Below, one piece after another: positions 20,602 to 23,510 of a stretch of DNA of 23,510 nt (the first letter of the stretch is position 1; each line of letters opens with the position of its first letter). The notes under the pieces were generated by a model. The model made no database searches. It saw nothing but the letters and a program-made list of their open reading frames with translations, and was not told the DNA's origin. Where the stretch lies: IMG/VR virus record IMGVR_UViG_3300032316_000614, positions 1-23,510 of that record. One strand, 5' to 3'. This DNA comes from a virus. Both the position numbers and the translations under genes were made by a program.

Positions 20602-21392
20602 AACAGGACATTGATGACGCGCACTATGAGGAACTGTCAGGGCGCGTTCAAAGGACAAATCAGCCGCCTCCATTCCTGACAAAGCGATTTGTCATTGTGG
20701 GTGCAATCACAGCACTCGCATACAACTACGCCACCAAAGAGCGCGAAAGCCGCGATGTACTTGCATTCACAGATCAGCCTGAAGAGGATACGCAGTTCGG
20801 ACTGATGGCAACAGCGCCTGAAGCCAAAGCAGCCGCGAAAGTGCCGGAGCAGACAAACGGCCACGACTTGTTCAAGTACGTTATGCTGGAAACAAAGCGA
20901 AGAGAGGCGTTAGGCAGGCGCGGTAAAGAACTGGAATCATACATGGATGGTGATTCACCTGCCATCGGGTACGGTAACCGCATCAAATATCTGCCTGCCA
21001 AATGGAAGCAGGTGGTAGATGAACAGGGGTACAAAGTGACGGAAGCACAAGCGAGGGCGATGATGTACGATACCTTTGATAGTCTCAAAGAAACCATTAG
21101 CGCCGACCTGCCACATCTTGACCGTCACGAATTGTGGGCGGTTCAATCGCTTGCTTTCAATTGGGGCTATGGTAACGTCAAGCGATCACCGCTATATCAG
21201 CACCTGAAAGCCGGAAACAAAACGGGTGACGCACGCCGTGCCTGGATGAAATGCCACGCAGCCACCGATAACCACAGGACAAGCAGACGGTTTGAGTGGG
21301 CGCTTTATACCGGAGATTTCAAAGAGGCAAAAAGGTACGCTGACAAGGCGTACAACAGTATTGCCGGACGTGGTGACTTGAAACATTATTGA
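20598..21392 (+). CDS. Membrane-anchored GH24 (T4-lysozyme-like) protein, catalytic Glu displaced
   Basis: The 264-residue protein has an N-terminal membrane segment (about 31-44, FVIVGAITALAYNY), a linker, and a C-terminal T4-lysozyme/GH24-like domain (about 95-235). Seen: ESYMDGDSPAIGYGN (113-127), matching the AYxDxxGxxTIGYG block, VTEAQARAMMYDTF, and LWAVQSLAFNWGYGNVKRS. In active members a Glu lies seven residues before the Tyr of that block; here it is Arg (R108). E103, E111 or E113 could replace it, or the protein may only bind peptidoglycan. It is separate from the GH19 endolysin at 4283 and not in the lysis module. Confidence 0.65.
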   Translation: MKQDIDDAHYEELSGRVQRTNQPPPFLTKRFVIVGAITALAYNYATKERESRDVLAFTDQPEEDTQFGLMATAPEAKAAAKVPEQTNGHDLFKYVMLETKRREALGRRGKELESYMDGDSPAIGYGNRIKYLPAKWKQVVDEQGYKVTEAQARAMMYDTFDSLKETISADLPHLDRHELWAVQSLAFNWGYGNVKRSPLYQHLKAGNKTGDARRAWMKCHAATDNHRTSRRFEWALYTGDFKEAKRYADKAYNSIAGRGDLKHY

Positions 21393-21396
21393 CGCT

Positions 21397-21609
21397 ATGG
21401 AAGATTTGATTAATCTCAACTTTTGCCATAGTGATGGATCTGGATCAGGATGCGGTTTTAGCTCAGGATCTGGCAACGGCTACGGATACGGCAATGGTAG
21501 TGGCAGCCGCGGAACCCACTACGGAAGTGGAACTGGATCAGGATTTGGATACAGCTACGGAAATGGCAGCGACAACGGCATTAGTAATTCTTTTGGTGAC
21601 GTAGAATAA
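21397..21609 (+). CDS. Gly-rich X-Gly repeat protein 1
   Basis: The 70-residue protein starts MEDLINLNF and then is mostly Ser/Gly, Tyr/Gly and Asn/Gly dipeptides; 21 of 70 residues are Gly and aromatic residues recur (FGYSYGNG, GYGYGNGSG). Codons for Gly are mixed, so the array is not a recent expansion. The N-terminus resembles those of the two following repeat proteins (M-[EQ]-[DS]-L-I). No signal peptide. Such [G/S]-Y-[G/S] composition resembles low-complexity proteins that phase-separate, which is inference. Function unknown. Confidence 0.7.
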   Translation: MEDLINLNFCHSDGSGSGCGFSSGSGNGYGYGNGSGSRGTHYGSGTGSGFGYSYGNGSDNGISNSFGDVE

Positions 21610-21618
21610 AAACAGGCA

Positions 21619-22140
21619 ATGCAAGACTTAATCAGACAAGGTTCAGGGCATGGCCATGGAAACCAAAATTGCTACGGAAACGGTTATGGAGATGGTATGT
21701 CTTCAGGCACTTACGAAATGATGAGTCACGGATCGGGAAGTGGTGAAAGTAACGGAATTCAAAACGCACGGTCAATTGGCTGGAGTGTTGAATTAATAGA
21801 GAAAAGAACAAAACAATTCACAACCAAACACACAAATAACATGGCAAGCATGATTAACAAAATTTGCATCATCCGCTCTTATGAAAGCGGTGTTCACTTA
21901 GGAGAAGTACTTGAAACACGCGACACAATTCACGGACTATCCGTAACACTCAAAGATAGCCGCCGCGTTCACTACTGGGAAGGCGCTGCTTCATTATCGC
22001 AAATGGCGCTTGATGGCATCAAAACCGGACGTATCGCAATGGTGCTGCCTGAAATTCAGGTAGAGAACGTCTGCGAAATCATACCGATGTCAGAAGCCGC
22101 AATTGATAACATGAAAAAGCAGCCGATATGGAGAGTTTGA
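21619..22140 (+). CDS. X-Gly repeat protein 2 fused to a small conserved domain
   Basis: The 173-residue frame begins MQDLIRQGSGHGHGNQN, with a Gly/Ser/Tyr-rich segment to about residue 47. From residue 75 comes a folded domain (INKICIIRSYESGVHLGEVLE, split around 78-98; RRVHYWEGAASLSQMALDG at about 114-132; then a VLPEIQVENVCEIIP strand). That domain resembles small phage proteins of the DUF6948 type, as I recall them. The ATG at 21841 gives a 99-residue protein preceded by an A/C-rich leader nearly identical to the one before 22333. So the domain may be its own gene, and the repeat part may be a separate small gene that lost its stop. It overlaps the next gene by 13 bases. Confidence 0.65.
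   Translation: MQDLIRQGSGHGHGNQNCYGNGYGDGMSSGTYEMMSHGSGSGESNGIQNARSIGWSVELIEKRTKQFTTKHTNNMASMINKICIIRSYESGVHLGEVLETRDTIHGLSVTLKDSRRVHYWEGAASLSQMALDGIKTGRIAMVLPEIQVENVCEIIPMSEAAIDNMKKQPIWRV
21815..21835 (+). repeat. A/C-rich leader element, copy 1
   Basis: Matches 22300-22320 at 20 of 21 positions (AATTCACAA, C or G, CAAACACACAA). Here it lies inside the open frame of the repeat protein 2 just before an ATG at 21841, which suggests a real translation start there. Confidence 0.55.
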
Positions 22141-22295
22141 TTAAGATTCGCTCCGGCTCCGGCTCCGGCTCCGGCTACGGCTCCGGATACGGCTCCGGCG
22201 ACGGCTCCGGATACGGCTCCGGCGACGGCTACGGCTACGGCTACGGCTCCGGCTCCGGCTACGGCTCCGGCTCCGGCTCCGGCTACGGCGAATAA
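22128..22295 (+). CDS. X-Gly repeat protein 3 (55 residues)
   Basis: ATG at 22128 opens a 55-residue frame: MESLIKIR, then 23 X-Gly dipeptides (Ser, Tyr or Asp before Gly), then Glu and stop. It overlaps the previous stop by 13 bases. Almost every Gly codon is GGC and the variable codons are TCC, TAC or GAC, so the array is uniform and probably young. The N-terminal MESLI matches MEDLI and MQDLI of the two preceding proteins. The other strand also has an open frame here, but with no sensible start or context. Function is unknown. Confidence 0.7.
   Translation: MESLIKIRSGSGSGSGYGSGYGSGDGSGYGSGDGYGYGYGSGSGYGSGSGSGYGE
22152..22289 (+). repeat. Hexanucleotide array (TCC/TAC/GAC + GGC or GGA)
   Basis: Twenty-three 6-base units encode the dipeptide array of repeat protein 3. 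A 24-base block is perfectly duplicated in tandem (22182-22205 and 22206-22229). Replication slippage or unequal recombination would easily change its length. Confidence 0.9.
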
Positions 22296-22299
22296 AATT

Positions 22300-22320
22300 A
22301 ATTCACAAGCAAACACACAA
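22300..22320 (+). repeat. A/C-rich leader element, copy 2
   Basis: Near-identical to 21815-21835 and placed before the ATG at 22333; the stretch up to that ATG continues as CA repeats. No promoter box is seen. Confidence 0.55.
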
Positions 22321-22332
22321 CACACACAACAC

Positions 22333-22845
22333 ATGAAACACATCATCATTCTTTTCACATTCATCTTTGCATTCATTCTTTCAGCATCCGCAATCAGCGC
22401 CCAAACCGTTATTGCACGACCTACTGAAATGACCATCAACGCCGTACTGGACTGCGTACCTGCCACCATCCCGGCAGCGCAACAGGCAGAGGCACGCGAC
22501 AACCTGACAACCAATTACTACCTGACAATTGCCTCTTTAAGGCAGTTTGATGACGGCATGGATGAGGCAGCGATTCAGGAAGAGGCAGCCGGACAAACAT
22601 ACGCTGTACTTCAGGGATGGTATCAGACAGAGCAAACCGCCAAAGGCATGGCATCCGGCTACGGCTTTGATCTTAAGGTTGTCAATCCAATCAGATTCTT
22701 TGAGTTGAATATGACCACTGAACAATACGCAGATCAGGTTGAAACAGCGATAGCAAAGGCAGGTAAGGTCAAAGGATATAGCATTGAGGAAATCAAACGC
22801 CGTGCGCTGTATTGGGGCGTTCAGTTAAACGTCAAGCAGCTATGA
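22333..22845 (+). CDS. Secreted hypothetical protein
   Basis: The 170-residue protein has a classic signal peptide: MKH, a hydrophobic core over residues 4-17 and a cleavage site near ASAISAQ (residues 18-24). The mature part is helical and acidic (MDEAAIQEEAAGQ, about 76-88), with two Cys at most and no catalytic motif. It should act in the periplasm or outside. Its stop overlaps the next tiny gene by 4 bases. Superinfection exclusion or an envelope role are possible but not shown. Confidence 0.7.
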   Translation: MKHIIILFTFIFAFILSASAISAQTVIARPTEMTINAVLDCVPATIPAAQQAEARDNLTTNYYLTIASLRQFDDGMDEAAIQEEAAGQTYAVLQGWYQTEQTAKGMASGYGFDLKVVNPIRFFELNMTTEQYADQVETAIAKAGKVKGYSIEEIKRRALYWGVQLNVKQL

Positions 22846-22931
22846 TTGTATTTGCAGTAGTAGTTGCTTTGTCGCTCATTGTTTACGCTCATTCAATTGA
22901 TACATGGCAAAGAAAGAACAAAAGAAGGTAG
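22842..22931 (+). CDS. Tiny single-pass membrane protein (29 residues)
   Basis: ATG at 22842 overlaps the previous stop as ATGA. The product is a hydrophobic segment (VFAVVVALSLIVYA, residues 3-16) followed by a basic tail ending KNKRR. The overlap at both ends with real genes and the clean membrane-plus-basic-tail design support coding, but it is very short. Confidence 0.5.
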   Translation: MIVFAVVVALSLIVYAHSIDTWQRKNKRR

Positions 22932-23074
22932 CGGGCGTTGAATACTTTGACGTAAAGAAGTACCAATGTTGGATGTTTCCTACCATTCAAGCGGAAGAGC
23001 GGAACAGGGCGGCCAATAAACAGCAAGCTGAACGCCGCGCTGAAACGCTCAAGAAACAAGCAGTTAACAGTTGA
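22904..23074 (+). CDS. Small basic hypothetical protein (56 residues)
   Basis: ATG at 22904 lies inside the previous gene; the frame ends at 23074. The product is MAKKEQKKVAG, then YFDVKKYQCWMFPTIQAEE and an Arg/Lys/Gln-rich helix. No motif. Its stop is followed at once by a hairpin and the HNH gene. Confidence 0.5.
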   Translation: MAKKEQKKVAGVEYFDVKKYQCWMFPTIQAEERNRAANKQQAERRAETLKKQAVNS

Positions 23075-23081
23075 TGCAAGT

Positions 23082-23107
23082 CCGGCACACTTTCAGTAGT
23101 GTGTCGG
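23082..23107 (+). terminator. Hairpin before the HNH gene
   Basis: CCGGCACAC at 23082-23090 pairs with GTGTGTCGG at 23099-23107 (one G-U) around an 8-base loop. Only a short T stretch follows, so termination would be partial. Same CCGRC/GTCGG design as the hairpins at 4868, 5798 and 8030. Confidence 0.5.
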
Positions 23108-23131
23108 GCGTTTGCATTTAAAGCAATCACG

Positions 23132-23470
23132 ATGCCAACAGTAAATAAGAAGTCAAAGTCATATCCCTGGAAGCCAAAGGCAGCGCCGATGTTTGAATCC
23201 ATCAAGAACAGGGCATGGTCACAGGCGCTATACAACAGTCAGCGGTGGCGCAAGATGGCGAAGTATGAGATCATGCAGGAGCCATACTGCGTGCTGTGTA
23301 AGCAAAAAGGGATAGTGACAACCGACAATCTACAGCGTGACCATATCAACGGTTTCACCACCGAAGATGAGTTCTGGAGCGGAGCGCGGCAAACGCTGTG
23401 CAAATGGCACAATATGCAGAAGGCCGCGCAAACGCGGGCGAGGAAGTCCAAAGAGGGGGGTGGGGCATAA
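23132..23470 (+). CDS. HNH endonuclease
   Basis: The 112-residue protein has the HNH zinc-finger nuclease layout: CVLC (residues 53-56), RDHINGF with the catalytic DH (70-71), and TLCKWHNMQKA with the second Cys/His pair and N94. The basic N-terminus (NKKSKSYPWKPK) can bind DNA. In tailed phages this small HNH type is commonly next to the terminase genes and assists DNA packaging; terminase would be expected just beyond the window. A GTG at 23099 also opens the frame but overlaps the hairpin, so ATG 23132 is used. Confidence 0.85.
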   Translation: MPTVNKKSKSYPWKPKAAPMFESIKNRAWSQALYNSQRWRKMAKYEIMQEPYCVLCKQKGIVTTDNLQRDHINGFTTEDEFWSGARQTLCKWHNMQKAAQTRARKSKEGGGA

Positions 23471-23494
23471 TCTACATCCCTATCCGCTTAACAT

Positions 23495-23510
23495 AGATCG
23501 GAAGAGCACA
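23495..23510 (+). other. Sequencing adapter remnant at the contig end
   Basis: The last 16 bases, AGATCGGAAGAGCACA, are the start of the standard Illumina TruSeq-type adapter. They are not biological, so the true genome sequence ends by about 23494 here. Confidence 0.93.

Noticed and set aside
22152-22289. CRISPR array
   Set aside because: The repeat unit is 6 bases with no spacers; it is a coding dipeptide array.
21397-22295. Diversity-generating retroelement variable region
   Set aside because: No reverse transcriptase, template repeat or accessory gene is present in the window; slippage explains the array more simply.
22056-22514. 152-residue minus-strand frame with Ala-Gly/Ala-Val repeats
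   Set aside because: The repeats are only the complement of the X-Gly array; no start signal, and all neighbours are on the + strand.

Overview
The window is part of a double-stranded DNA tailed-phage genome whose host is probably a member of the Bacteroidota. All convincing genes lie on the + strand, are tightly packed and often overlap by 4 bases (ATGA). Several gaps carry the Bacteroidota-type promoter (TTG or TTTG, about 19-20 bases, TAnnTTTG), and start codons follow A- or CA-rich leaders rather than clear Shine-Dalgarno sites. No integrase, lysogeny repressor, tRNA, CRISPR array or transposase was seen. Terminase, portal and capsid genes must lie outside. The left edge cuts a tail-fibre gene, and the last 16 bases match the common Illumina adapter, so the right end is an assembly or read artefact.

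Layout. 1-2346: tail fibre and a secreted accessory protein. 2348-4831: a minimal caspase-like protease, a spanin-like pair (inner-membrane coiled coil plus lipoprotein), a holin-like membrane protein and a GH19 endolysin. 4919-8009: a strong promoter, a RecE-like PD-(D/E)XK exonuclease, two hairpin terminators around a possible tiny RNA, a second promoter, an SSB-like protein and small DNA-binding proteins. 8064-11208: a more AT-rich cassette under its own promoter, with an IbrA-like PAPS-reductase-family protein (DUF3440), an ectoine-synthase-like cupin, an IbrB-like ParB-domain protein and two small proteins. 11218-12080: ThyX and a small protein. 12153-12310: a promoter and a structured RNA ending in a strong terminator just before the replication genes. 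12323-15813: helix-turn-helix replication proteins, a guanylate-kinase-like P-loop protein and DnaB helicase. 15824-16861: a C5 cytosine methyltransferase with a long open frame overlapping it in +1. 16920-18970: small membrane and unknown proteins, a MazG-like protein and a VRR-NUC nuclease. 19012-21392: promoter-led small proteins, a multi-pass membrane protein and a membrane-anchored GH24-like protein whose catalytic Glu is not where expected. 21397-22295: three consecutive genes beginning M-[EQ]-[DS]-L-I and made wholly or partly of X-Gly dipeptides. 22333-23470: a secreted protein, two very small genes and an HNH nuclease.

The most unusual parts are the IbrA / EctC-like / IbrB cassette, the tandem X-Gly repeat family, the phage caspase, the dual-frame methyltransferase gene and the leader-RNA/attenuator candidate. 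ThyX, the kinase-like protein, the MazG-like protein, the methyltransferase and the PAPS-reductase cassette together suggest a phage that manages its nucleotide pool and possibly its DNA chemistry. The last point is inference.
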